64,000 nucleotides of DNA from Karstenula rhodostoma CBS 690.94 (Eukaryota > Ascomycota > Dothideomycetes > Pleosporales > Didymosphaeriaceae): assembly GCA_010093485.1 (NCBI GenBank), contig MU001507.1, positions 818,844 through 882,843 of the forward strand, written 5' to 3'. Under the pieces are notes generated by a model. The model had not been told where the DNA came from, searched no databases, and was given only the letters and a program-made list of their open reading frames with translations. Below are positions 31,738 through 44,340 of this stretch, piece after piece (the stretch's first letter is position 1; the number at the start of each line of letters is the position of its first letter). Made by a program: the position numbers and the translations under genes.

Positions 31738-33298
31738 ATGACGGCCATGGTCCCAGAATCTGCTCGCCATTCTCCCCTGTACCTGCTTGCAGGCGTGGCA
31801 GCTCTTAGTACCTGGGTATATTTAACGTCGATAAGACCGCCTACCGTTTCAAACAAACCGCATATAATACCATCGCCAAAAGACTCTCTTTTACCACACC
31901 TCACTGCTGAAGAAGCAAACCAATTGCCTTATCCACCAGACCCGTTGCCAGGACGCAGAGATGTCGACTCTGCGCTGGGTGAGTACCCTCGGCAAGAAGT
32001 GCTGGTAACCATACTAAATCAAAACCTGTCCATCAGGTAGTACCCGCATTTACGAGTGGGGCCCGGAACATGGGCCTAGAGTACTGCTCATTCATGGCAT
32101 CTCAACACCGAGTATAGCACTGGCCGACCTTGCTCACAAACTTGTCGCCACAGGATGCCGAGTGATGCTGTTCGGTAAGTCAGACTTGCGTTTTAAATCG
32201 ATTCACTCCGCACTTGGAGTTATTTACTCTTCCCACGGATATGTATCTTCATTGTCAACACCTTTGAAGCCTCCCATACCTAAACGTGACCCGCATAGTT
32301 GGCGTTTCCATTTGCACATCTCTTAACTCGACTGTTCCCATACAATATCTTCACTATCACAATACCCTACAATCTCGTGAAACTCCTACCTCCTCACTTT
32401 CCCAGTGCCCCATCGAGACCCTGTCTTACCCCAGGATCACCACGCAGTGCGCATAACCCTAACCTATTGCTAACCCACACCCACAGACCTCTTCGGCCGC
32501 GGCTACTCCTCCACCGCGACCCCACTCACCCACCCGCACACCACCCTCCTCTACCTCGCCCAACTCTCCAGCAGCCTCAGCTCCTCCCCGCTCCCCTGGC
32601 CCTCCTTCACGCTAATCGGCTACTCCCTCGGCGGTGCCCTCGCCGCAGACATCGCCTCCCGCATCCCCCGCTCCGTGGAGAACCTCATCCTCATCGCCCC
32701 CGGCGGCCTCATCCGCACCTCGCACATCACCTGGACGAGCAGCCTGCTGTACTCCTCGCGCGGGATCCTGCCAGAGTGGCTCGTCGAAAGACTTGTAGCG
32801 CGGCGCTTGTGGACGGGGTCGGCGACGGATCCTGAACCGGAGAAAGACGTCGCGCAATTGGGCGGGGAGGAGCAGAGAGCGGGGTCAAGGGCGAGGTCGG
32901 CGGCGGTATATACGACGAGCCACCACACGCTGCTGCCGGACTACGTGGATAGTACGGCGGCGAAGGTGGTGGATTGGCAGATTCTGCATCACAGGGGTTT
33001 CATACCTGCTTTTGTGTCGGCGATACGACATGCGCCTATTCACGGACAGCAGGAGCGGTGGAGGATGTTGAGGGAGAACATCGAGAAGGGCGTGGGGGGG
33101 TTGAGGAAGGTGTACTTGGTGCTGGGGGAGACGGATCCGATTATTGTTGCGGAGGAGCTGGTGGAGGATGCGACTGAGGTGCTGGGGAGGGAGAATGTGG
33201 AGGTGAGGATTGTGAGGGGGGTGGGACATGAGCTTGCAATTTCGAATGCGGATGATGTTGTTGGTGTCGTGGAAGAGGCGTTTGCGAGTAAAGGATAA
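31738..33298 (+). CDS. Alpha/beta hydrolase with N-terminal membrane anchor
   Basis: Serine hydrolase of unknown substrate. Three exons, 31738-31978, 32037-32174 and 32487-33298, give 396 residues; the second intron is 312 bp, long for this genome. Residues about 13-30 form a hydrophobic anchor (LYLLAGVAALSTWVYL). The core starts with RVLLIHGIS (oxyanion HG motif at H100-G101) and DLFGRGYS. The triad is Ser173 in GYSLGG, Asp343 in GETDPI and His374 in GVGHEL. The cap region is residues 200-310. A second in-frame ATG nine bases downstream is an alternative start. The fold and triad are secure. It could be a lipase, esterase or epoxide-hydrolase-like enzyme; a role with the divergent lipid phosphatase is possible but unproven. 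Confidence 0.88.
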
Positions 33299-34278
33299 GC
33301 ATGCGTTAGGTATGCAGAGCACCATGCATATGGTCTCACCGCGCTTCATTTTGTGTTACTTTTGGGCGGCAGTCCATATTTTTGTCTATCACTTTACAGG
33401 ACACCACTTTGTGGTTCGTGTCAACAATCAGAAAATCTTGGATATGGTCTGCATAAGGTAGTAGCCTGGAGATACGTGTTATCCCATCACAACCCAACAA
33501 TGGATTGAGGTCAAGGCCCAACTATCCAAAATAACTACAAACTTGTACCACGCAACCAGCACATCCCAGGTCTTAGTACCTCCCCCCTCTCAAGATCCAG
33601 GTCCCAATCCACCGCTCCGTCACCATCCCCTACCGCACCGCCACACATCCTTGCCAATCCCGACCCCGTGTCCGAATATTCCCCAAAGCAGCAAGCCCGC
33701 ACGCGCCCGTCAGCAAGATGCTAGTTTCCCGAGCTCTCCACTCCAACTCCAAGAAAAGCACCGTGCTTGGTCAGGGATTCTGGCCCCTGCTGACGGGCGG
33801 TTGGTATCGTGCTTTTTTCGTGCGGAAGGCTAGTAGGTGCGAACGAGCCAAGCTAGCTGACGAGGGAACGTCTTCCACGATTCATGCACATGCGAGGCTT
33901 GTTTGTCGTGGTGGAGCCCATCGACCTCTCCACGCGGAAGGGAGAATTGACGGTAGAAATAGTACGAGAAACGCTTCGGTGAACATGGTAGGGGTGCAAA
34001 CTCTTGCATCATATGTGCAATCCACATTAGCAGCCCTTGGACAAGATCTGATCCAGATCTCCTCCTCCGTATCTAGCAAGCATGTGTCCCAAAATACAAA
34101 ACGCCTGCCTTGTGGTATAGCGCCCAACCCGCGCAAAAAATATCAAAATCATGATAGTCATGAAGACCGCCTCTTCGTCCCTCACCCAGCAGCCAGCAAA
34201 CCGCAATCATTTACGATTACCATCCGCAGCACAGTCCTTGCCTCCCTCTCCCTCCTTCACACGCTCAGCTACAAGAGC
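33299..34278. other. Convergent intergenic, 1.0 kb
   Basis: 3' regions of the hydrolase and SUR7-family genes. A plus-strand frame that starts at 33718 runs on into the antisense of the SUR7 gene and looks like chance. Nothing supported. Confidence 0.45.
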
Positions 34279-35362
34279 TTAGACGTGCTGCTGCCTGAAC
34301 GGCTCGTACGTGTGGCCAGTCTGGCCGTGGTTGCCGCCCATATCGTGCATCTGATGCGCGTTTCCGCTGCCACCCAAGTATGGCGAGGCCACCCTCTCGT
34401 AGGTGTACGGCGTCTTCTCCACGACGACCTTCTTGTGGGGGCTCTTGCCCGAGCAGCAGCACGTGCTGATGAGCCAGAAGAAGCCGCTGGCGACGGAGAA
34501 GGCAACGCCGATCCAGAGGACGGAGAGCATCTTGGCGGACCACGACGCCTCGATGTTGTAGGGGTCGAGAACGGTGCGGAAGACAGAGATGAGGGTGCCG
34601 TAGAGAGCGGTCGAGGTTGCGGCTGCGGCAACCATGAAGAGGGTTTGTGCCTGGGTCGATGTTAATCTCAAGCGCAAGGAAGACTAGGGGATTCGGGGAG
34701 GACGTACGGTAGAGACGATGGTGGTGATCAAACTGCCCCACCTCGAGAAGATGGCAGAAATACCGATGAGAATCTCAGCAATGGTGAGGACGAGCGCAAT
34801 CATGTAGCTGATGAACATCCATCGCGAGACCTTGTGGTATGTGTCGATGCCGCTCTGGAAGTCCTCCGGGAGGCCCGCCTGGATGCTGGTGTTCTCCAGC
34901 TTCCACACCTGGAAGGGGTTGAACCAGAAGTAGCTCTGACGGTCGACGCAGTGCCAGTTCTCCTCCTTGCCATCCTTCAAGTCGGCCTCGCAGTAGTTCC
35001 AAAGCCCAACTTGGTAGATGTCGCGCATGTTGCCAGCGGAAGCGGCGACCTGCATCTGCTTGACGGTCTCGGGGGTCACGCCTTCGGGCAGGTTGTCGAG
35101 GACGTTCTCTGGATCATTCTTGAAGCCTGTAGTATTCGCCTGTACATGGCTAGTCAGCATGTGAGTTTGTTGGGTGGGGCAAGTCGCGTCTGTTTGGAGA
35201 CGCGGCTGGGTTGGCATAGCGCACCTTGAAGAAAAACAGCTCCCTGGACAGATCACTCTTCTGATATGCCTGGCCCGACAACACGATGGCGAGACACAAA
35301 AGACTCGCAATTGTCAACGCCATTGGCGTGAAAATACACACGAATCGCCCTGCTTTGCCCAT
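34279..35362 (-). CDS. SUR7/PalI family four-span membrane protein
   Basis: Fungal claudin-like plasma-membrane protein; family members mark eisosomes or act in pH sensing and cell-wall integrity. Three exons, 35362-35225, 35139-34708 and 34650-34279, give 313 residues. The first membrane span is in residues 10-32. The large extracellular loop holds the family WNYC...C pattern (GLWNYCEAD then WHCVD) and possible N-glycosylation at NTT and NTS. Three more spans follow (MFISYMIALVLTIAEILIGI; TLFMVAAAATSTALYGTLIS; LSVLWIGVAFSVASGFFWLI), then CCC and a short His/Gly-rich cytoplasmic tail. The conserved Cys pair and topology make the family call good; which paralogue is not clear. Confidence 0.88.
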
Positions 35363-37836
35363 GATGTCTAGTTCTCAGATAATGGCGAGTCGCGCAGAAA
35401 CACAGCCGGGGCGTGTGACGTAGTAGGGTGTAAGAAGCGACCGTGTATCCAGAAAAGCGATGCGGTATCCCAAGATATATGGATGAACGTAAATAAGGAA
35501 AAGGCGGGAGACACGAGAGCGATGGTAGGATAGTCTTAGCGGCGTAGGCTGGTGGCCAGCTTTTGTACGAGCGACACCGCCTCAGCTCGCGGCCGTTTGA
35601 GTGCACTCAGCCCCCCTGGAAGGCGGGCTGGTGGTCAGGGTCTGTGCCGACGCACGACAGCCCACTCCATCCTTCCGGGACCCAGCACCAGCCTCACACG
35701 CTTCGACGATTCCAGTAAGAAGCGTGCACGCTTGCTGACGCTTCTAAGCCTACTGTAGAAACGCGTTCACCATGATGTGGCATGGCGGTGCTGATGACTA
35801 CACAGCACGCGAAGTTGGAAACCGCAGGACCTCCACTTGCTGTTCAGCTGCGTGCATTGGCCGTTGGCTTGGACAGTCAGCCGTGTTCTATCCTACCCTG
35901 TGAAGACAATTCTTGCTTGGGACCTTCGAGTGAAGATTGCGAGCTATGCAGCTTCTTCCCACGGAAACCTGGGAATCTCGAGTCCCGCCGGCAACGAGCA
36001 GCCTTGCGTTGCATCTTCATGCTTGAGGGCGTGGCGACGCTAGGTGACGTGCCGCGACGCGACAAATCTCCACAATCAGCCCGGGCCAAAGTTGATCTCC
36101 ATCCGCGCGAAACACGCACTCGTCCTTCGCATCAAGCCCTCCTCTTCTGTGCCTGCACATGTTCTAGTCCTCCCCATCGCAAGCAACGCGCTCAAAGACG
36201 TGCATCGTACACAACCTCACAGTCGTCGGCAGCATCTTCATCCGCCTTACAGACAACCACCACCCTCAGCCCGGCCAAGCGCAATCTTTAGCTCCATCTC
36301 ATGCCCATGTAAGCAGTGCCCCAGCATCGACGCCGCCCGTTGTTAAAATAGACCAAACTCGCTTGGGGGCCGACATCTGCGCGTCTTCCCTTTTGTGGCT
36401 ATGCCAAGCCTGCCAAGCCTGCCAAGCCTGCCATTCGCGGCGCAGTCGTCTGGCGCAGCAGAGTGTTTGTCACCTGTTTTGCGACAGTGCGGAGGCTCAA
36501 CACCAGAGTGGACTACAAGATGTGGGTGATGGGCAAGTGTTCGTGGGCCAAGTCTTGACCGTGTCTTTTGGCACAGCGCTGTGCAGAGTATTGCTGAGGA
36601 GGTCGAGTCCGCTCATGGAAGAGCGCTCGGCAGGCTCTCCGACGGTGAAATGCTTCTTATAAAGGACCTTCTGTTGTGGGCACTTCGCAATCGAGAAGAA
36701 GTAATCAATGAGAAAACACGTGAGGTCTGCAGTGGACATCTAGGCTGAAGTGCTGTGTATCTACTTGTTGGAACAGATGCGGGTGCGGACATAGCCAAGA
36801 CAAGAAGCTGTACGTTTCCGTTACTAGTACTGTTCCAAGGCTGGTTAGAACCGACATGTGGACGTTGACACAATACGCACTTCCACTCTGCGTGTATTCA
36901 TGTCGGACACGTGCTCAATGAAGCGCGATAAGCAGTGATATGTAGTAGAAGGTAGAACCGGGGGCGGGCATTATCCATGCACGTGACGTGGTTTTCCATG
37001 TCCCGGGTCCACATGCAGCACGTGCAGAACCCGCAAAACCCCACCTTTTCTTATCATCGCAATCGCGCAGAATCTGGTGCACGCAATATGCACGTTCGCA
37101 ATGCTGATCTTGGTTTTCTACTGCACTTTCTATGGATGCGGTGTCTCTCGGCATACCCTGCGTCAAGCGACGCGCGTCATGCCTTGATCTTCGGATCCCC
37201 TCATCTCACCCACCACGACTACACCAAGGCAGCACATGTGACTCTTCCGAGACCTTCCATAGTAGCCTCTGAGGTATATCCCTCCTCCATACATGCACCT
37301 AATCCACCCAATGCTGCCCTCTCTTGTCATGCAAAGAAAATATCTCGGTGGTTGTAACAAATGAAAATACATATCTCATCTCTCGGATAGAGGAGACGTA
37401 GCTAACCAAAAAATGCCAGTGGTATAAGAATTGTTTGCCGAATTGCACACGAACGTTGTATAGAAACGAAAATTGTAGACGTATCTGTCTCCCTCCAGTG
37501 TCGTGAAAATGCTGCAGATTGCCGATGCCCAAAAAATGGAACGCCGTCATAGTTATGTAGACATTAAGCTTTAGGACTAATGTCTAGAAGCGATCGGTGC
37601 GCCAGAACGCCGTAGCAGGCACGTTAGATGTGGTGCCGTTCCAGGTAAATGTTGTTACAAGCGCGAGTAATGTCGCGGCTCAAGATGGGTATCGAGGTAG
37701 CTCATCTCAACCCAGGCTAGATAGCGAACGCTGTGGCATAACGAATGAAGCGTGGCCGGGCCGTGGAGGGTTCGGTGTGATGAGAATTGAATCCTGAGGA
37801 ATAAGGTAGAAAGGGAACACTAAGCAAGCGAATCCC
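35363..37836. other. Intergenic, 2.5 kb
   Basis: Longest gene-poor interval of the window, between the SUR7 promoter and the 3' end of PNG1. The best frame (35782-36291, plus) lacks family signals and is composition-driven. A 9-bp minisatellite lies at 36402. CACGTGACGTGG occurs near 36978. A non-coding RNA or a multi-exon gene missed by eye cannot be ruled out. Confidence 0.4.
36402..36433 (+). repeat. 9-bp tandem repeat TGCCAAGCC, 3.6 copies
   Basis: Perfect copies of TGCCAAGCC in intergenic sequence. Confidence 0.9.
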
Positions 37837-39218
37837 TCATCGCGGATGCTGGTTGTGAGGATCCTGGCCAGGGGTACCGCGGCCCTGTTCTCCTCTTGAA
37901 CGGATCCACTGGGCATTGCCGCTCGTTCGGCCCTCGAGTGCCTTCTGTGCGTCTGGGTCTGCTCGTGCAGTGGCCCGTCCGCCGATAATGTCGTCGGCGT
38001 TGATCTTGCTGACTGATTGTGCGATCGAGGTGATGACATAGGTGCGTAGCTCACGGTCTTCACGCATGTCTTCCCCTTCGAGGCGGAACTTCTCTTGCTT
38101 GCCCATGTTGTTTCGTCGCATGTTCCGTATTTCAGTCATGATATGGTGGAGGACTGCCTCGGGGGCGCGGGTGCGTTCAGCGCTGTATTTGGTCGCGTCT
38201 CGCACGTATCTCCGTGTGACGTCCATAGCACCGTCTGCGGAGAAGGCGATGCAGTATGAGAGCTTCTTGCCCCAACCTGAAAATCGGTCACTCGTGTGTT
38301 CATGGGGTTAGGAGCGAGAAGATGCGTACCTTGAGTGTACAAGAGGGGCTTGTCCCAAGCCTCTTCACAGACGTCTACATGCACCCATCGCTTGCGGTGG
38401 ACTGAGTAGACCTCGGTCCAGACATGATCCTCAGCATTCCAGACCCATCTGACTCTTGATCCAACGGCTCGACAAAGCATGCTGAAGCAGTTGGCCCATT
38501 CGCCACATCGACCCCGGCGAGTCTGGAGGAGCACGAAGGCATCGTTGTATCGTGGGTATCGCTCGTAAGCACCGCAGTGGTCTAGTGAGCACTTGTAGAG
38601 CTCGACTTGGTTGGCGCCGCGGGCCTGCTCGTCCGGGAGCGGTGCGGCCATACCGACGCCAATCGTCGGCGAGTAACAGCGGTTACATGGCGGGTTGTTC
38701 ACCCACGAGAAAAAGGAGCGTTTGAACCAGCGCATCAACGCTCGAACGACGCAGTCCTGGTAGCCCCAAGCGGCTTTCTTGCCAGCGCCCAGGCTCTCGG
38801 CCTCGGCCTGGAGGATCTGGCTCTCTTCTTCGGCTTCGTTGTAGATCTGCTCTAGCGGGACCACCCGTAGGGCCTCGTCCAGCAGACCGGGGTTTTCCCA
38901 TCGCAGTGGCATGTTGGAGAGCGAGTGGAGCATGTTCTTGAAGCGCAGCGAGCGGGCGTCCTGGGGCGGTTCCGGTACTAGGGGTATGTTTCGGAGCGAC
39001 GAGTAGGACGGGGGGGCGTTCTGGACGGGTGGCGGCTGGGGCGTGCCAAAGTCTCGCGGTGCTGGCGATGCTGGGCGTGACTGTACGGATCGCGATGTGA
39101 GTTCGTTCATGCGCTTGGTGCTGAGGACCTGGCGGAAGCGCTCCGTCAGTTCGGTGGCCAGGTGGTTGGCATCAGCGTTGGCGGCGGGCGGCCGTGAGGC
39201 GCCGTGCGAGTGCTCCAT
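37837..39218 (-). CDS. PNG1: Peptide:N-glycanase (PNGase), transglutaminase-like
   Basis: Cytosolic enzyme that removes N-glycans from misfolded glycoproteins exported during ER-associated degradation. Two exons, 39218-38330 and 38276-37837 (53-bp intron), give 442 residues. The zinc site is Cys178-Cys181 (PCNRC) and Cys210/Cys215 (YKCSLDHC). The catalytic triad is complete: Cys238 in GRCGEW, His265 in EDHVWTEV and Asp282 in HVDVCE. The N-terminal 80 residues are disordered. The C-terminal helical extension after the intron ([19 protein letters not shown]) matches the yeast-type protein, with no PUB or PAW domain seen. Some filamentous fungi, notably Neurospora, are reported to have PNG1 with a degenerate triad, so the intact triad matters. 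Confidence 0.93.
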
Positions 39219-40785
39219 GGTCGGATGCGGGGGTGCTCGCAGCGGTCGCGAGGGCGTCGAGTCGACAGTGCGGTGGTGGTTGCGTTCTGCGTGCGCAGAA
39301 TGGGGGAGCGGCGGCGTTATAGTGTCGCAGGCTGCGGGCCCTGGGTCCTGGCTGGGCGCGGCGGGAGTGCACAGCCCTTGTATGATGCGGTCGAAGGCGC
39401 AGCACTGTGGCCGAGGCAGCAGGTATTACGGGCGTCGTCTTACGATGCGACTGTTGCGACGGCAGCGCAGCGTCCGGAGAGCGCACAAAAAAACAGAGTC
39501 AAAGAGGATCTTTCTGGTGTGTCGAGGGACGGGGTGGGTTTGTAGTGCCCGGGCGATGATGAGGGCCGCCGGTGCTCACTGACACTCTTACGCGCGGCCT
39601 GCGCGAGCTTGCGTGGCAGCACGAAAACGAGCCAATGGCGCTTCCGCTCGCTAAGAAGGCTTTCACGCAGTTTCTTTCGCAGATGCTCTCGTGCCTCGCG
39701 AGATTCACACTATAGTATGACTATCGCGGCTACATGCGCGGGCGTCCGCGCGTGTTGCTGCTCTCGCCGGCGGAGATGCGGTGTTGCCGTGTTCGCTGCG
39801 TGGACGGTTGCGCCTCCCCTTCAGCCCCAAAGAGGGAAGGAGCACTTTGGACCAGGTGGCGGATGAAATGCCCTGCAGGGCCACCTCCGCCTGTGCTGTA
39901 TACAGCACTGCAACCCAATACCACGATTTGAGGTTGAGCATATTCGCAGGGGGCCCCAATATGCGTTATCGCGAAGCCGAGATCCATAGAACATGCGTTG
40001 CCTCCCTCAGCACCACCAGCACCTCACCGCGTAGTTGCAGTGAATACGCGGCCAACTTGGACTACGCTTACTGCATCCGTCACCCCTGTTCGGACTCCCC
40101 TTATCCGCTTGCGTGCTTCGACGGGTGGCGTGGCTTGGCGGTGTGTGTAACTTAGTAAGCCTTCGCCTTGGCACGTTGCGTCGTCAGTCGACTCCGTCCA
40201 GACATGCTACGTGCGAGTGATGGCTGTCTGGAATGGCATGACATTCGATCATGGTAAGGCTTGCGAGCACCGCGAAAAAGTCACTGATGTTCGGCTTTGG
40301 ATGCACTAGAATCGTAGAATCGTGGAACCTGGTTACTTGATTGCGTGTGATGATCTGAACTTTTCCATGTACCACCCGGGGTGAACAAACAACACCACAG
40401 CAATGATCAAAGTATCTGACAAGCCACGTGCAGTGACGGCCATCATCATGAAGTCTCACTGGCCGCCGCTGTGAGGTTCCATCCGCTGACGAACCCTCCT
40501 CATTCGCCGCCCGCGCCTTGCTCACATGGTCGTTGCAACATGGCCTTCGAGCTTACGAAACCGTCTCCATACTTTTATCTCGCCAAACAGGTTAGTCTCG
40601 CTCGAGACCAAGACCCACGTCCAGCCCCACACCTAAGAGTCTCTGTGCTTTTACCCACATCTATGCCAAAAGTGGCGGTCCGGAGCCCAAACACCAGCGC
40701 CTTTCTCCGAGACCAAAACATCAAAATTGGGGAATATGTGGCAACTGTGGCAGAAAGTGTTTCGATAAAGGTGGATGCGAACCCA
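39219..40785. other. Intergenic, 1.6 kb
   Basis: PNG1 promoter and the 3' region of UTP4. Several frames of about 100 codons appear on both strands but none has splice logic or recognisable content. CACGTG occurs near 40424. Confidence 0.45.
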
Positions 40786-43553
40786 TTATTCGTGAGCGCC
40801 TACGAACCGTGGGGGAAGGTTTAACTCCCACGACGGCCTCTCCACGAGCACTACTTCGAGCGGTTGGCCTTCTCTCCCTATGGGCACCATCCCTAGTATA
40901 GGCCGGTATTGAAACGTGTTCCACCAAGGCTCGGGTGAGCGTCTTGGTTGTTCCATAGCCCCATCCGTGTTCTGTGCTACATCATCGCTCGCTCCATCCA
41001 GTTCATCAACCTCATCTTTTGATCTTCGAAGACTAATCAGAGCTCCTTGTTCGCCTTCGGCTTCGTGGTCCAATCCACCCATCTGTGCATCGTGTAAGCC
41101 AATCTCGGCTGGGGATTTCGCCTCGTCATCCTCTGCGGTGTCAAATCGCCGCATCTTCGTTACGGGCGCATCCTTTTCAGGCACCGCGTCACCCGCACCA
41201 TTGACACCTTTCTTGGCGCCTTCCCTTTTCCGCTTCTTGGATGCCTTGCTTTCCAGCTCTTCCCCGCTCACGGAATCTTGTGTCTCGATTGTTTCCGGGA
41301 TGGGGAGATCTCTGTCCAAGTCAAACATGAACAACCATCCCTCACCATACAGCCATAGGCGCTGTTGGCTGTTGACATCCCAGATGCATCCTTTAGTTGG
41401 AGACTTCAGGATTCGGTACTGCGATGGATAGCTGGAAGGCGGGTTCCTCCTGCTCCACTCTGACAAGCGACCGGCTAAAACTTCGAAAAGGTATAGTTGT
41501 TGGTCAGCAGATACCAAAAGTAGGCGATGTTCTGTATCTGGTATCTCATGCGAATGCGGGTGTGGGTTGCCTCGAGTTGGGTGCACCGCGGGGTTACCTC
41601 GTGGCTCCGAGCGGGAAGTGCTGCCTGATGTGGGTTCGAAAGACAGTAGAGCGGGGGCGGATCCGAGACGTGGGAACAGGTGCGCCGACGGGTTGCGTAT
41701 CCACCGCTGTCCGAGGAATGTTATACGCTTTTGGGGAATTTCTTCATCCTCAGATTCGTCATCACCATCGTCAGCCGGTGCAGCATCAGTCTCATCCACA
41801 TCGACTTCGGGCGCGGTGATATCCTCATTCCCTTCTGCGACCCACGTGTCTACGTAGCCTGCCAAATCAGCCACGGCAAAGATGGACCCATCCGGAGAAA
41901 ATTCGGCATGTGATATAGACCTGTTGTACAAGCCTGTGGGACTGCTGAGAGGATCCGATGCATCTTCAACTCGATCTATCCGGTGTAGACGAAGAGTTGT
42001 GTGCAGAGCTCGTGGTCGCTCGTCTTCGGTTCGGATGATGCGTATCATCGATACGTCGTTCGCCATGTCAATGATAGCCAGCCACTTGCCGTCGGGTGTG
42101 AATCGCACAAGTTTTGCGCCTAGAGTCGAAGGTAGTTCGAGTTTCTTGATGCGGAGGCCCGAGCCTAGTTCTGTACTTGTTTCGAGCAATTGAAAAAGCT
42201 TGACTTCTCTTGCCGTTGCAACTGCTAAAAGCCCGCCGTCTCGCGTGGTGCTTACGGATGAGATATTCTCGTCTCCTTGCAAGGCTAGGCGGGCGACGAC
42301 TTTCGGCTTTTCTACACTATCATCCTGAGCCTTGACACGCCATATGCGGATCTCACAGTTCCACCAGCTGACCATAAGGCGGGCATCGGGAGCACTGATG
42401 AGCGGCGGTGAATGGGGTAGGGCAGGGAGACCGCGGCTAAGCTCTTTGCCATAATTACGGATGGGAAGAACGATGGGCTGAGTATCGATACCTGCATCAT
42501 TAGTACACGTTGGCAGTGACTAGAAAGGGACTTACCTCCGGAAACCGTGACACTAAGACCGGCCCCATCGTATGCAGCCATCGCCTTCACATCGTGTTCA
42601 TGGTATCTCTGGTGAGAGACCTCGCGCCACTTCCCGCGTGGGTTGCACGTGTAGTAAGTCGTCCGGCAATCCATACCACCGCTAAACATCTTGGTGCCAT
42701 CGCGAGATACGGCGACGTCGAGCACGTCCGCTTCATGAGCTGATATACGTTGCGTCTGGCTGTAGTTCTTGCCATCGTAAACGCAAATGTCCCCGTTGGA
42801 GTCGCCGGATACGAAGCCGCCATTCGGCAGTGTCCTCACTTTCCAGACCAGCGTTTCGCGCGGTCCTCCGGGACCCCTGTTACCGAGCGAAATGCTCCTG
42901 ATCACGAAACCGTTCCTCGTGTCGTAGACCCGTATAGTACTGTCGGCGAAGCCGGCGATGACGGTTCTTCGGTCCTTGAACGTAACACTCAACACTCGGG
43001 CTTTCTTGACCATTGACCTTGCGACGAATTTCTCGAATCTCAAATCGTCGTCTGCAGTTGAGAGAAGCACCAAGGTGCCGTCTGCACAGCCTGCGACTAG
43101 CTTCTGGGGGGTATCATCCTCTGATTCGAGTCCTTTGGCGTATTTGGAAAACTTGGGCTGGGCCGCGAAACACCACACCTCGCTGTTGTTGCCGTCGGAG
43201 TGCCGGAGGGGCAGGCCCGTGGCGAGGTCCCATTCCGTAACACTGTTGGAATAACCGATACTGAAGAGGCGCAGCCTTCCTGGTGTTATTTTCCCGTTGC
43301 CATCTTTGCTGTCTGGCTCTTGCGTCCATGCCAGGCCTTCTACGCTTCGGTCTTTGCCTCCGTAAAACACTCGCTCCTGCTGCCACGCGCCATTCGCGGG
43401 GTTCCAAATCTCAATGTTGCCGTTCGCCCGGCCGACTGCAAGCCTCAAGCCTTCAGGATCTTTGTTTCCGAGGGTGGGTTCGGTGTGAGAGAACGCGAGC
43501 GCATTGATCGCGGACGGCGGGAATGGCACGAAGCGCGACCGGTGGATATCCAT
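40786..43553 (-). CDS. UTP4: U3 snoRNP-associated WD40 protein Utp4 (t-UTP/UtpA)
   Basis: Nucleolar component of the small-subunit processome (UtpA complex), needed for early 18S pre-rRNA processing and rDNA transcription. Two exons, 43553-42536 and 42491-40786 (44-bp intron, GTAAGT donor), give 907 residues. The start MDIHRSRFVPFPPSAINALAFSH matches the family N-terminus; an in-frame ATG 66 bases upstream is less likely. Two WD40 propellers are seen: the first with VGRANGNIEIWN, VTEWDLATG, FADSTIRVYD and GDSNGDICVYD; the second after the intron with WNCEIRIWRV and EFSPDGSIFAVAD. Acidic (DDESEDEE) and basic (KKRKREG) insertions lie in the second half. It is divergent from the CSC1 gene. Confidence 0.92.
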
Positions 43554-44340
43554 GGCGGAGAATCGTGGGATAACTGGACGACAGATCTCGACGCGAAAGC
43601 AGAAATCCTGCGCTAGCACTCAATCACGGAGGCTATCATGTTCGTGAAGTCGACTTGCAAGTGAGCAGAGAAAGTTGCACCGAACTCTTGGCAAGAAATA
43701 ATTTTAGCGCGACTTCTTCGGTGGGTCTGTGATTCCGCCGCCGAAAACTGGGTCCCTCCTACCTTATGCATCATTATTATTGCTCTCCTGAACGGGCAAC
43801 ATTGTCTTGTCATAGACTTCGACCAAGAACTGAGGCGTCAGCGAACACTTTGAAGACATCATCTGCTAGCTGCAAAGCTTGTTGTTCAATTGTATCCTCA
43901 AGATGTAGCTCTTACCACGCAGCTAGAGGCGGCATTGGCACTATGACCGTGCATCAAGACATCGATGCCTTCTCGTCCCATCATTCTAAAAACACTGTCT
44001 AACACCAAAAGTGAATTTTTCCTGATACGTAGTTATCATCACGTGAGCGCGTGGCCCCCAGCGCTTTGGCACGTACGTCGTACGTCATCCCTGCGCCTAC
44101 CTGTTGCCTGCGCCTGCAACAACAAATAGGAACTTGTCTACCTATCTCCTAAGTCGCACTTCGTATTGCACTGCGAATCATCTTTTCTGTGCACGTCAGG
44201 CTATCGGAATGACGTCTGATTGACCTGCACTACTCGTTTCAAGGCTTTCTGTGGGGCTCGGCGCGACTTGCGCACGTCTGTCTACCTTAGGTAGCCCATC
44301 GAACAACGTCCACTCCAGTATTCACATCTCCCGTGGCATC
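43554..44340. promoter_or_regulatory. Divergent promoter between UTP4 and CSC1
   Basis: A 787-bp spacer. It contains TCACGTGAGCGCGTG at 44039-44053 and, just after, GTACGTCGTACGTCA, which includes a TACGTCA (CRE-like) site. Confidence 0.5.
44039..44053 (+). promoter_or_regulatory. TCACGTGAGCGCGTG element
   Basis: Identical over 15 bases to the element at 2306-2320 upstream of SRS2. It is about 300 bp from the CSC1 start and 490 bp from the UTP4 start. Confidence 0.4.

Noticed and set aside
31621..31740. Extended N-terminus of the hydrolase from a TTG at 31621
   Set aside because: It would need a non-ATG start; the ATG at 31738 directly precedes the membrane anchor.
33718..34665. 315-codon plus-strand frame
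   Set aside because: Its second half is antisense to the SUR7-family gene, whose membrane spans and splice sites are clear; the first half has no family features.
35782..36291. 169-codon plus-strand frame in the large gap
   Set aside because: It has an ATG but no domain, signal peptide or repeat, and the composition resembles neighbouring non-coding sequence.
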